64,000 bases of DNA from a virus. A program made the position numbers and the translations under genes. The stretch lies in the IMG/VR virus record IMGVR_UViG_3300037114_000073, positions 1 to 64,000 of that record. One strand, written 5' to 3'. Positions 14,131 through 24,500 of the stretch are shown piece by piece; position 1 is the first letter of the stretch; every line of letters starts with the position of its first letter. Below the pieces are notes generated by a model. The model worked only from the letters and a program-made list of their open reading frames with translations, did not search any database and was not told the origin of the DNA.

Positions 14131-15716
14131 GGCTTATCCTTCTTTATTTCTTTTTGTAACCATTTTTCTGATTGCTTTAATATTTTACTGGAAGATAGGT
14201 CTTCGTTGTATTCAATCTTCTTTATTATGATACCTGCTTTTCTAAGTGCACGCATTCGCTTCTTGGTGGCTGTATGTAACCAATTCTTCTTTTTCCTATC
14301 TTTATCCCTGGAATCGGTATCACTAATGTCGATGCAAATTAACCCGCTCTTGTCTTTGTGTAATCTGACTCCTCTTCCGAATATCTGGATAGTATCGTTT
14401 TGGTTTGGTTTTGCAGCTGCATTGATGATTAGATCAACTCTCTTTATATCAATACCTTTTTTGAAAACTTTATTTACTAATAGGCATTTAATTTCTCCGG
14501 TTTCAAACTTATCTTTACTTTTGAACCGATCTTTAACAGCTATACCTTTTCCTTTATACGTTCCAGCTACAATTTTATGTGGTACTTTTCTTACTCTTAA
14601 TCGTTCACTTATCTCTTCCAGGTGAAGTAAACGTTCTACGTATACGATTACGTACTTATTATTCTTTACTGCTCTTCGAACTAGGTTACAAATTAAATGG
14701 TTGCGTTCTCCGTTCTTAATTACTTTCTTTTCATATATCTCTTTTGAATCCCACCCTCTGATATTGTCAACGCTATTTTTATACTGGAGTGAAACACATA
14801 TTCCTCTACTTAGTACTCCTTCTTGCATTCCACGCTGTACGGGGTACTCATAAATTACAGGTCCACATAAAGAGTAAGCTTTTATACGAGTGTGTTTCTG
14901 GGATAAGCCTAACGTTGCAGTTAAACCTATAACAGAAAGTGGACGTGCTATGTTTATTACGTCAAAGTTCGAGCGATTTAGCATTTCGTGAATCTCATCA
15001 ATAATCAGTACGTCCACTCGTTTGAACCACTTTAAAAATTTCTCATCGTTTCTATGTAAGTGTAAAGTTTGAATTGTTCCTACTGTTACACGTTCCAATC
15101 TGAACTTTGATTCTCCTACGTATCCTACTTTCTCTCCTAAATGTTTGGATATCTCTTCTTGTGCTTGCCTTAATAGAACTAACTGGTCGACTATAAATAA
15201 TATGTCACAGTCTAATCTAGATGCTAACATACTCGCGATCCGCGTTTTCCCTGAGCCGGTGCAGTTTAGGATTAGACCACCTTTTCCTGCCTGGCATTGT
15301 TCTTCTAATTTATCAACACATGTATTCTGGAAATAATACTTTCCTTCAGATTTAATCCAATACTTTTTATTCCGGATACATGGTAAATCCATTCTTTTAA
15401 TAACTTCAAACTTTATGTTTTCCTTATCGTCTATTTCTTTTCTAGTAGCCCAAAATAAACCTGCTGGTACTCTATCTCGTTTCAGTAACTTTATCTTTCC
15501 ATCCCACACTGGAAGATAATCGTGATCGTACTCTTCATCTTTTCTGTGGTATTGATTGCAGTTCTTACATTTTCTGTACCAAGGTCTGGACTTTAACATG
15601 TACCCGTAATTCGATACTGGATAGGACCAGTACTTTAGGAGTGTATTGTAGTCGTATGGCTGGGACAGTAGTGCTGTGCGGTTGGAAATCTGGACCTTGA
15701 TAGTATGGCGGCTCAC
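14127..15716 (-). CDS. Superfamily 2 DNA/RNA helicase (UvsW/RadD-like)
   Basis: A 529-residue DExH helicase. A CKNCNQYHRKDEEYDHD zinc-like motif lies near residues 50-66; Walker A is NCTGSGKTR (151-159); motif II is DEIH (240-243); motif III is GLTATLG; the C-terminal RecA domain has a motif VI IFGRGVRLHKDKSG. Domain order and size resemble UvsW-type helicases that act on branched DNA during replication and recombination. The start is a GTG at the predicted transcript start, with no room for a Shine-Dalgarno, so a leaderless mRNA is likely. The frame ends with an ATGA overlap. Confidence 0.85.
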   Translation of the reverse strand: MSRHTIKVQISNRTALLSQPYDYNTLLKYWSYPVSNYGYMLKSRPWYRKCKNCNQYHRKDEEYDHDYLPVWDGKIKLLKRDRVPAGLFWATRKEIDDKENIKFEVIKRMDLPCIRNKKYWIKSEGKYYFQNTCVDKLEEQCQAGKGGLILNCTGSGKTRIASMLASRLDCDILFIVDQLVLLRQAQEEISKHLGEKVGYVGESKFRLERVTVGTIQTLHLHRNDEKFLKWFKRVDVLIIDEIHEMLNRSNFDVINIARPLSVIGLTATLGLSQKHTRIKAYSLCGPVIYEYPVQRGMQEGVLSRGICVSLQYKNSVDNIRGWDSKEIYEKKVIKNGERNHLICNLVRRAVKNNKYVIVYVERLLHLEEISERLRVRKVPHKIVAGTYKGKGIAVKDRFKSKDKFETGEIKCLLVNKVFKKGIDIKRVDLIINAAAKPNQNDTIQIFGRGVRLHKDKSGLICIDISDTDSRDKDRKKKNWLHTATKKRMRALRKAGIIIKKIEYNEDLSSSKILKQSEKWLQKEIKKDKP

Positions 15717-15721
15717 ATGTT

Positions 15722-15734
15722 TATTATACAGATT
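15722..15734 (-). promoter_or_regulatory. Promoter motif copy 2 (AATCTGTATAATA)
   Basis: Exact motif with TATAAT at 15723-15728. A 15-nt block CTAGTTCAAATAAGA, also found at copy 4, lies upstream and overlaps the stop of the tail-fibre gene. Transcript start predicted at the GTG of the SF2 helicase. Confidence 0.7.
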
Positions 15735-15753
15735 TCGCTAGATCTTATTTGAA

Positions 15754-16725
15754 CTAGGATGAAATCCATACATTTGGTTGCTGTCCTGTGATTAAGGCAG
15801 GTGGAGTAGGCGGTGGTGGCGGGGTACCTCCCACATAGTATACTGCTAGCCCGAAGCAATTCAAATTGTAAGTCATCACTGTCGGTGTAAATGTACTAGT
15901 TGTATATACTAATTTTGCAACAACTCCAAATGATGAATCGTTTACTTCGGCTGGTGACCAAGTCTGCTTCAACTGACTCATCGCAAAACCTTTGTAGGCA
16001 GGATAGTTGGGGTATCCTCCACAACTTCCATAACTACCTCCAAGCTGCACATCGGCCAAAGTTGGACACGTTACAACCCAATCTGTAGTAGTTATAGGTG
16101 AGTCATCTGCAACTCCTGAAAAACCAACACTACTTACGACATACGGAGATGCTTGAGCTGACACCCCGGTGCCTTGATACTCGAATTCAGCTTCATTAAA
16201 CCTTGGATCAAACATATAATACTGACTTCCACCACTGGTTAGTCCAACACCTCCCCCCATTAAAATTAAATCTCCATGGCTATCCGAACCATGCCCTTTA
16301 AGTGCTGCTGCTATTCCAAGTATAGTTGCTCCAGTTGGAATAGCAAAACCGTAACCTGTAAGCATTATATAATCGGTAGAAAAATCCTGTCCGGTTGGAT
16401 CATGAAACGTGGTTGTTACTACAGCATATGAACCATCATCCGCTAACGCATTACTTGGATTTGCCCATGACCCAGCTGTTGATGGATACGATGTTGCAAA
16501 AGTATCAGCATATGTTGAAGCTGATGTTGCTGTAGTACTATATACTCCTATTATTCCAGGATAATTATCATTACTTGCTCCTAACCAAGATAGATCATAA
16601 CCAGGACCACCACTAGATGACGGATCAGCTGGAGTACATCCTCCTCCATCACATAAACAGAATGCTAGATCCCATGATGTATGATCGCAACTTGTGAGTG
16701 ACGCACAATTAACTACAGCTGTCAT
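15754..16725 (-). CDS. Tail fibre or receptor-binding protein candidate
   Basis: A 323-residue Ser/Thr/Gly/Tyr-rich protein with no long helices. YGFAIPTGATILGIAAALKG resembles the beta-sandwich repeats of phage fibre proteins (F-x-IP-x-GA-x-I-x-GI). A proline stretch GGTPPPPPTPPAL precedes the C-terminus. Two Cys pairs near the N-terminus (CASLTSC, CLCDGGGC) are unusual. It is the last gene of the structural operon, after the tail-tip protein, the normal place for a receptor-binding protein. Confidence 0.6.
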   Translation of the reverse strand: MTAVVNCASLTSCDHTSWDLAFCLCDGGGCTPADPSSSGGPGYDLSWLGASNDNYPGIIGVYSTTATSASTYADTFATSYPSTAGSWANPSNALADDGSYAVVTTTFHDPTGQDFSTDYIMLTGYGFAIPTGATILGIAAALKGHGSDSHGDLILMGGGVGLTSGGSQYYMFDPRFNEAEFEYQGTGVSAQASPYVVSSVGFSGVADDSPITTTDWVVTCPTLADVQLGGSYGSCGGYPNYPAYKGFAMSQLKQTWSPAEVNDSSFGVVAKLVYTTSTFTPTVMTYNLNCFGLAVYYVGGTPPPPPTPPALITGQQPNVWISS

Positions 16726-16727
16726 GA

Positions 16728-16913
16728 CTATTTCTCCACACGAATGATTTGTCTTACATTTAACTTTCTTCTAAGCATAGCCAATGATCTTCGGTAAGTA
16801 TTCTTTATATCATTCTTACAAATCCAAGCTTTGCATAATTCACACCACTCACACTCTTTTAATGTTTCATCATTATCTAATAATTTACAAACATCGCATA
16901 CTTTATGTTCCAT
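16728..16913 (-). CDS. Zinc-binding protein between tail genes, 61 aa
   Basis: CDVCKLLDNDETLKECEWC, then CKAWICKND, gives two or more CxxC pairs. Overlaps the end of the tail-tip gene by 11 nt. Similar short Cys-rich proteins with an AWIC-x-x-D motif occur next to tail genes in other phages; function unknown. Confidence 0.65.
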   Translation of the reverse strand: MEHKVCDVCKLLDNDETLKECEWCELCKAWICKNDIKNTYRRSLAMLRRKLNVRQIIRVEK

Positions 16914-19900
16914 AGTATTTTGTCCCTGATAATGTCATACCAAAGTTTCCTGCATTCGTGTCTAAACTATTCTGGCTAACTACTTTAACTAAATCTCCTA
17001 CGTGGAATACGATACTAGTGGCAAAATTAGACGTGAAAGCGCCCACGTTACTTCCTGCGGGGAACGTAATAGTTCCAATTGCTGTATCTGTTAGTGATCC
17101 TTTGAGTCTCTGGTAAATCGTAAATGTATACGTAGATGTCGGTGCTGACTCTAAATAAGCTTGACTGGGAACAAAACTATTATAAAATTGTACTACCTGA
17201 TCAAATGGAATCCTGGCCATTGCTGTTCCTGTTGCCATTAATCCATTATACGTAGAACCTATCGTGTATGATGCTATATTCGGTGCTCCACTTACTGCTC
17301 CACTCACTCCTGGCCATACAACGAAACTAGGAACCCCATCTCCTAGAGCATCAAACGGAGTTACTTTAATTAGACGTGGATTTAGATAGTCAGAAGGCGG
17401 AAGATTCGCTTGAAGCAGTATCTGAGGATTATTTGGATGGTCGATTGTGTACTTACTATATGTAACTCCACTATTTACATCCAACGTTTCTACACGATGT
17501 CCGTTTGGACTACCTGTTAATAACTGCCAAGCTATTCCTTGGTATACTGGAATAACGGTTAAACCTGTAATCGCTGGAACATTAAATGATGGAATAATCG
17601 TTGCTAATGAATAATCCCAGGTCAAGTTAAAGAAGTAAGCAGCTAATCCTGCAATTCTACTTCCACCATTCGCTGCCTCGAGTAGACTTAATGCGTCTGC
17701 TAAATTTGACTGTGTTAAGTCTATCACTAAATCTGATGGAGCTGTTACTGTTCTTTGAATTAACGTTCCTGGTGGTGCATCTGGCAAGAATGCCGAGAAT
17801 GCTATCGTTGTCGGTATTCCTGCAACTAATCCGTTCAATGGAACATTAGAACACGAGAATGGCGTTGTAACTGGTACTCCACCTTCAATGCTAACGTTTA
17901 TTCCTCCACCTGGTAATAGTGCATTAGGAATATAAAACGTAAATATAGTGCTACTTACTACACTTAAAACCTGCCACGTTCCGCAAAAGAACGATCCATT
18001 TGCTGGTACAAATCCAAAGCCTGCGGGGTATGGATTTTCTGTTAATCCATTTAATGCCATCGCGGCGTTAATTACTGCTAACTGTCCTATGCCTAAATTA
18101 TGTGCAGTCTGCGTGACTACTGTCGCTACATTATTTACAAAACTTCCACTTGCTGCATTTACGTAACCGGCCCCTCTTGAAACTAACTGTGCTGTTCCAA
18201 CTGTTAGATACTGGAATCCGATTGGAACTTTCGTTGGGCCTATATTTGTAGGGTATGATAATAAATAGCTATCTTCTGTGCTATACGTTCCTGGTGATAT
18301 TACTGATCCAAACGTTACACCATTACTATTCGGTGAAGTTCCTACAGATGTAACTATTTTGAAACCATTAAACGAATTATCTGAATAACATATTTCACTT
18401 ATTATATCTCCGACTTCAAATACTGGCGATAAGCCATTTGTTGTATTAGGAAGTATCTGAAACTGTGAACAAGAAAAATCTGCAAATGGTGTAGCAGGTG
18501 CTGGTAACGGTTGCTGTGATCTACCAAATGCTGTTACATTATAAACCGGATTTGCATCTGGAATCTCAATAAAGAAATTATTTAAATTTCCAGTTCCTGC
18601 TAATGCTCTTACTTCTAAACCGTATATATCTCTAACATCCCCTGCAAAGTCTAGTACTATATCTGTGGAGTTAAAACTTACTAGTGCTGGAGCAGCTGGT
18701 ATTAGTGGATATACTACACGTAGAGCTTTACTAAATCTAGAAACATACGGGCCATTTACAGCTCTTAAATACCATGTTTGATCCCGTACTGTTCTGGGAA
18801 GTGTAAATGTACTAGATGTAAAAAATCCTATTCTACCTTGATCAGCTATGCCCCATCCTGAATCTACACTTCTTACTTCACACCCTGTAATCGGTAATGT
18901 TCCCAAACTAACAGAAATGTAATTTCCTGTTGCAGAATTAACTACAGAAGTAACTACTGCATTATCTAAAGTAGGTAAATAATAATTCAGTACTTGTTCT
19001 AGAGTAATCGGATTCGGTGGTGCCACTGTCTGTGTTGGAGTTAAAACGTTTTGGTCTCTTTCTAAGAATGCTGGCAGTAATTTCTCTAAGTACAGATCAG
19101 GACCATAATCAATTCCTATACTTAATACTTCCTGCTTCATTTCTAAGATCTGTACTCTTACTGTATTACTCGCAAAGTTCTGTCCTGTAACACCTCTTGT
19201 CGGAGCATTGATATATAGAAACCTCCCGGCCATCGGGTAATTATACATCGATGGAGAAAATAAATTTTCAAACTTATAGGGAATTGTTTCTACTGTATAC
19301 GTTCCCTGGAATTGGGGATATTCTCTATCTAGTATTGCGGCTCCTGCTGCGGCTTCGCATTCAGCGGATGTTCTTGGCAGCGGAGATAGATTATTCATTA
19401 TAGCTGAGCGTATTCCATTATCTCCTGTAATGGATGCTTCATTAGATATAGCAACTAAGTCCTGAACTCTGGCCACACTTTGGCCTGCTGCCCAACTTTG
19501 AAACGCTATTCTGGACCCAACTGCTGGAATATCGTCTGTATAAAAGCCTAATGCATAAGCTTCACCTTGTGCTGATATCTGTGCTGTCTGATTATCTTGA
19601 CCTTCTCCTAACTGATACACTATAGCTGGAGATAATTGTGATGGCAGCCAAGGAAGATTTCCTCCCGATGCTCCTGTGAGTGACCGTACTGTTAGATATC
19701 CTTGTGGTGGTAAACTTAATAGAGTGTAGTTAATTGATACGTTTAGATCTATTCCATTTAACAAACAATACAACGCAAACGGTGGCAGTGATGCATTATA
19801 CTGTGTGTACTGTGTTATTATTGGTGCTGGTGCTGATGGGAATAATCCAAACAACGGATTCTGTTCTTCAATTACATACACTCCTAGATTTACATCTGTA

Positions 19901-21573
19901 ATTACCCATGTTATGCTTCCAGACGCAACTAGGTTTTGATTGCCGTAGGTCGCCGTCTGGGTCATGTTTGTATATGGCCGAGTGTACCTAGTTGGAGCTC
20001 CGGCACCGATCCACGTCTGTAATAGGTACTGATGATTTGCTTGGGTTACTACTGGCTGTCCTACAAACTGTCCATTGTAGATTGGCTGAATAACTAATCC
20101 AGCTGCTCCTGATGCGGTAACGAATACTGCATTCGATCCAAATGTTATTGTTCCTGAATCTGTTGCTGGACCATATGCTGCGGCATAAGTAAATGATCCT
20201 TGGGCAGTAATAACGTAATTACCGGTATTCTGTGCTATTCCTACTACAGTCTGTTGTGTTCCATTTAAGAAACTAGCTCCTCCGAAACTAGCACAACTCA
20301 TTACATATCCGGGCTGTAAATTCGTTGGAGCTATTCCATTAATTTGTAGCTGGACTAGATTGGTATTTCCTTGTGTGATAGTTACTGATACTACTGTAAA
20401 CGTTCCAATATTTGATTGGCCTGTGATACCAAATCCTGCCAAACAATTTCCTGGAGTAAAACCGGATGAGCCGAATATAGCTCCTATTAAACCTCCACCA
20501 CCACTTGCTGTATCATTGAATGTAATTGAACCATGCTGTAGATTTATTCCACCACCTAGTTCTAATCCATTCTGTGCTTGTATAAATGTGGCATTTACTT
20601 GTGGCACATATACTGCTAATGGTGATCCTTTCTGTACTACGTTTAAAGCACCTAAAGCATTACCATTACCATCTGCTAGACTAATTACATTTTCTGGATC
20701 ATTTACTATCCACGTTCCTTGTGCAAATGTACTTTCAGTCCAATCATCCTGTAAAAGTATATCTGATGTTCCTTGGAATACTTGATGCTTTAACTGAAAG
20801 TTACTTGTGAATCCATCTCCAACAAAATAATCAACGCAATTCGTTTGTGGTTCAACATCTCCGATAACTATACAATCATTTACTGGAGGTACGGTAACTA
20901 CACCCGTGGACATCTGTGCTGGGCTTATTTGGCTCTCTAGCTGCGTTTGCTCATTATAAGCAATTCCAAGCGGTGCATCTCCGAATGGTTGATAAATAAA
21001 CTTTTTATTTATTACCTTGTAATGATAACGATTTGCATCTGCAAATGTTTTAGCTATATCTGACCATGTCTGAGTAGGATCATACTGATAATATGGAATG
21101 AGTGTACCACTAGCGGCTAGAGAAGTTGTATCTAAAAATCCAGGATTTAATGCTTGAGCTATTGCTCCTAGGATTTGTGAATCTGTTTGATTTACGAATG
21201 CTGGTATATAGGATACAACTTGGGAATTAAGTATCCATTCTTCAGAGGTTACTTGTACATTGTAATTGTACTGTGCTTTCTTAGAATTGGCAGCTGTAGC
21301 AGCTAAGCCTAAATATACTCTTTCTGGTTCTGTAGTTACTACTCCTGTAGCTAATATTTTCCCTGATCCATATCCTCCATTTAGAGCATACACTTCACTT
21401 TGAATCGTTACGTATGTTCCTCGTTTCGGTGAAACAAAAGTATTATCAACGGGGGAGAGCTGGAAAGTTATTAGCGTAGGAACATTTAACGAATCTTCTA
21501 TTGTTACAGAGCCCGTGACAACGTGGCGAGTGTAATCAACCGTTCCTGCTGTCGTCGTAAAAAGGATCTTCAT
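16903..21573 (-). CDS. Tail-tip / baseplate hub protein, 1556 aa
   Basis: A very large beta-rich protein directly after the tape measure gene, the standard place of the siphovirus tail hub. The first 250 residues (VDYTRHVVTGSVTIEDSL, then WSDIAKTFADAN) look like the gp27-type hub domain; the middle holds Gly/Thr-rich beta domains; from about residue 930 fibronectin-III-like segments appear (SGWGIADQGRIGFF, TWYLRAVNGPYVS). The C-terminus lacks an obvious peptidase. The start overlaps the tape measure stop by one base. It probably anchors the receptor-binding protein encoded downstream. Confidence 0.75.
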   Translation of the reverse strand: MKILFTTTAGTVDYTRHVVTGSVTIEDSLNVPTLITFQLSPVDNTFVSPKRGTYVTIQSEVYALNGGYGSGKILATGVVTTEPERVYLGLAATAANSKKAQYNYNVQVTSEEWILNSQVVSYIPAFVNQTDSQILGAIAQALNPGFLDTTSLAASGTLIPYYQYDPTQTWSDIAKTFADANRYHYKVINKKFIYQPFGDAPLGIAYNEQTQLESQISPAQMSTGVVTVPPVNDCIVIGDVEPQTNCVDYFVGDGFTSNFQLKHQVFQGTSDILLQDDWTESTFAQGTWIVNDPENVISLADGNGNALGALNVVQKGSPLAVYVPQVNATFIQAQNGLELGGGINLQHGSITFNDTASGGGGLIGAIFGSSGFTPGNCLAGFGITGQSNIGTFTVVSVTITQGNTNLVQLQINGIAPTNLQPGYVMSCASFGGASFLNGTQQTVVGIAQNTGNYVITAQGSFTYAAAYGPATDSGTITFGSNAVFVTASGAAGLVIQPIYNGQFVGQPVVTQANHQYLLQTWIGAGAPTRYTRPYTNMTQTATYGNQNLVASGSITWVITDVNLGVYVIEEQNPLFGLFPSAPAPIITQYTQYNASLPPFALYCLLNGIDLNVSINYTLLSLPPQGYLTVRSLTGASGGNLPWLPSQLSPAIVYQLGEGQDNQTAQISAQGEAYALGFYTDDIPAVGSRIAFQSWAAGQSVARVQDLVAISNEASITGDNGIRSAIMNNLSPLPRTSAECEAAAGAAILDREYPQFQGTYTVETIPYKFENLFSPSMYNYPMAGRFLYINAPTRGVTGQNFASNTVRVQILEMKQEVLSIGIDYGPDLYLEKLLPAFLERDQNVLTPTQTVAPPNPITLEQVLNYYLPTLDNAVVTSVVNSATGNYISVSLGTLPITGCEVRSVDSGWGIADQGRIGFFTSSTFTLPRTVRDQTWYLRAVNGPYVSRFSKALRVVYPLIPAAPALVSFNSTDIVLDFAGDVRDIYGLEVRALAGTGNLNNFFIEIPDANPVYNVTAFGRSQQPLPAPATPFADFSCSQFQILPNTTNGLSPVFEVGDIISEICYSDNSFNGFKIVTSVGTSPNSNGVTFGSVISPGTYSTEDSYLLSYPTNIGPTKVPIGFQYLTVGTAQLVSRGAGYVNAASGSFVNNVATVVTQTAHNLGIGQLAVINAAMALNGLTENPYPAGFGFVPANGSFFCGTWQVLSVVSSTIFTFYIPNALLPGGGINVSIEGGVPVTTPFSCSNVPLNGLVAGIPTTIAFSAFLPDAPPGTLIQRTVTAPSDLVIDLTQSNLADALSLLEAANGGSRIAGLAAYFFNLTWDYSLATIIPSFNVPAITGLTVIPVYQGIAWQLLTGSPNGHRVETLDVNSGVTYSKYTIDHPNNPQILLQANLPPSDYLNPRLIKVTPFDALGDGVPSFVVWPGVSGAVSGAPNIASYTIGSTYNGLMATGTAMARIPFDQVVQFYNSFVPSQAYLESAPTSTYTFTIYQRLKGSLTDTAIGTITFPAGSNVGAFTSNFATSIVFHVGDLVKVVSQNSLDTNAGNFGMTLSGTKYYGT

Positions 21574-24500
21574 TACGGTGTTTCTCTACGGAAGTTACCA
21601 CTACCATATCTACCACGAGTCTGATATACCTGATTAAGCATTGATTCTAAAACTGGAGATCCAGTATTACTATTATTTACTGCCGATAGTGTATCCTGCA
21701 ATGATTGCATATATTGCATCTCTAACTGTATCTGACTTTGTCGTGCACTGATAACTGTCATTTCTAGACTAGCTCTTTGCTGGGTAATATTTAACAATGT
21801 CTGATGCGTTTGTACTAGATCTGATGTTGAACTAGACGTTGGTGGAGCACTTGTTCCCATCATCGTATTTAATGCACTAACAATTGGATTAGATAATACA
21901 GTTCCTTTAGTTGGCGGTAAGAGTAGCTCAGGACCATTTTCTCCAACCATAACTGGAGCTGTAATATCACCACCACTTGCAGCACCGGGAGGATTAGCTG
22001 CTTGGCTCTGCAACCAAGAAACCAATCCAGTCATATCAAAGCCTTCAATTTCACCTTGCTGTACATACTGGGATGCGTCTGATGCTGCTGATGCATATTG
22101 TCCGGCTAAAATCATATTCGGAAAATTAGGATCTAATCCTGCTACGTAAGATGCTGCACTAGCGTCTGTTGCTGGTATTGCAGACAACCAATTTGTAATT
22201 CCATACTGTCCTTGTGTAGCAGTAGGTGGAACATTTCCCGCTAATCCTAATTCCTGGAGCAGAGTATACATAATACCTGATTCAGTTGGCATTGCTCCTG
22301 AACTCATTAAATTTGTAATCGTTGCCGATAAAGCTCCACTAGACATACCTGATTGCAATGCAGTTACAACTTGTGCTAGAGCTTGGACTTGCAATATCTG
22401 GTAATTGGCTTGTTCTTCTTGTGCTTCTAATAATTGCGTTTCCAATCCAATTCTAGTAGTAGCTAATCCAAATATTTGCTGCTCTGATGCTACCTTATAC
22501 TGCTGTAAGGATATTTCTTCATTGATCTGCTCTAACTGCATATCTCTTTGATATCGTAACTGACCAATTTCTTGTCCTTTGGTCATTGCAGTTGTACGCT
22601 GTCTAGTTAATACACCTTGTGTCAAGACATCGTATTCTTGCTGAGCTTCCTGATTTATTATCTGCTGTCTCTGGTATTCAAGATTAATTAGAGTCAACGC
22701 ATCTTGAATTGCTTGCTGCTGTGCCTGGTTTAATTGCTGACTTAATGTTGTAACATATTGCTGTAGACTATCATTTAGATATTGATTAGCTGCTGCTACT
22801 TCCTGAGCGTTACCTTGAGCTGCAGAAGCGAATTGCTGATACTTCTGAATTATCTGATCCAATGACTGGAGATAGTCTTGGAATTGAATCGGATTTGACA
22901 ATTCCATCAACGACGTACTTAGATTTTCAAGTATTACTGACTGCTGACTTACAAGTGCATTTATTTGTGTATCTATTTGTTCAATTACAGCCTGAGCTTG
23001 GCTTGGAGTATAACCTTTCTTAGCCCCTTTACCTCCACCTTTACCACCCTTTGGATTCTGGGATAATAATGCGATTGCTTGCTGACGTTCTTGGCGCAGA
23101 TCAGAAATTGCTTGTGACATGGAAATAGTTCCAGCCGCCATATCTGATACTATGGATTGCATTTGAGTCTGGATCTTATGAATGTCCTCTGTTAGACTTT
23201 TTGTTTTAGATCCAAATATTCCACCTAATGTTCCTCCGACTCCAGCTCCTATTAAAGCACCCCAAGGACCAAACATTGCTCCTTCTTGCATTCCTGATGC
23301 TGCTCCACTTAAGGCACCTGCTCCTCCGGATTTTCCACTAGTTACTCCTTTAACCATTCCCATTACACCTGATATAACAGATGTTAATGCAGTTTCAAAT
23401 TGAGTTAATCTATCTGATAAAGGTTCTGTGGCTTTAAACAACCCTGTAAAAGACTGAGTAAGGCTTGTGATTATATTTGTAGGACCCGTAGCTGTAGCTG
23501 CACCACCTGTAGTAGCAGCTATATCATTTTGTCTTACTGCTTCCTTATGCTGTTGCATTATAGCAGCATTATAATCAACTGACTTTGATATATCTTGACT
23601 TGCTCCTGCCATATTACCAAATAATTCTGATGCACCTGCTGCTGTTCTACTTCTTGGTATTGCACCAGCTAAGCCTGATATAGAACTAAATATTCCACCC
23701 AATGGCCGGCTCATATTTTGTGACTTAATAAGTTCAAGATTTAACTTTTGTATCTCTAACGTAGTCTTTTCTATGTCTTCTTGCAACTTCAACCAATCGT
23801 CAGATCCCTTCTTCGGTGTCTGTTGCATTAAATCATTAAGATGTTGCTGAGCTAATCCTAATAACTGTTGTCTAGCACCAGTTTCTACTCCTGCTGATCT
23901 TCCTGTTATATCTCCCTGGGCAATATTTACTTGTGTCTGATATGGTCTTGTACTTAACTGGTATTTGGTTTGCAGGGTCTTTAATTTTATTTCATCCTGT
24001 TGCCCCATTAATAACGTTACTTGTTTCTCACCATTAATTTTTGCTTCTGCAATCTGACTATTTATCTTAGCTGTTTCTGCTGCATTATTTTTAGCTGCTC
24101 CCAACTGATCTTGAAGTCCTGTTACTGTAATTTGAGTTTCTTGGTTAATTAAATCTCTACGTTGCTGTAGATAATCATCTGCTCCAACTAACCCTTGTTT
24201 AAATTCCTGTTCTAATATCTGTAATCGTTCTTGTACACCATCTTTAGCTATCTTTGATAATGCATCAACATAAGTGCGATAAGCTGCTTCTTTATCTGCT
24301 GCCGATTGTTTATCTAATCCGGCACCCTTTTGTTGATAAGCTGTATTCTCAGAAACAAATTTTTGTTGTGCTCCTAGATTAGCAACGTCAACTTGCTTTT
24401 TAATTATGTCAGCTGGAGTTCCGGATTCTTTACCTTGTACACGTATACTTTTAATCTTAGCATCTCGTTCTTCTTCTATATCTCTAATCTTAGCTTCATG

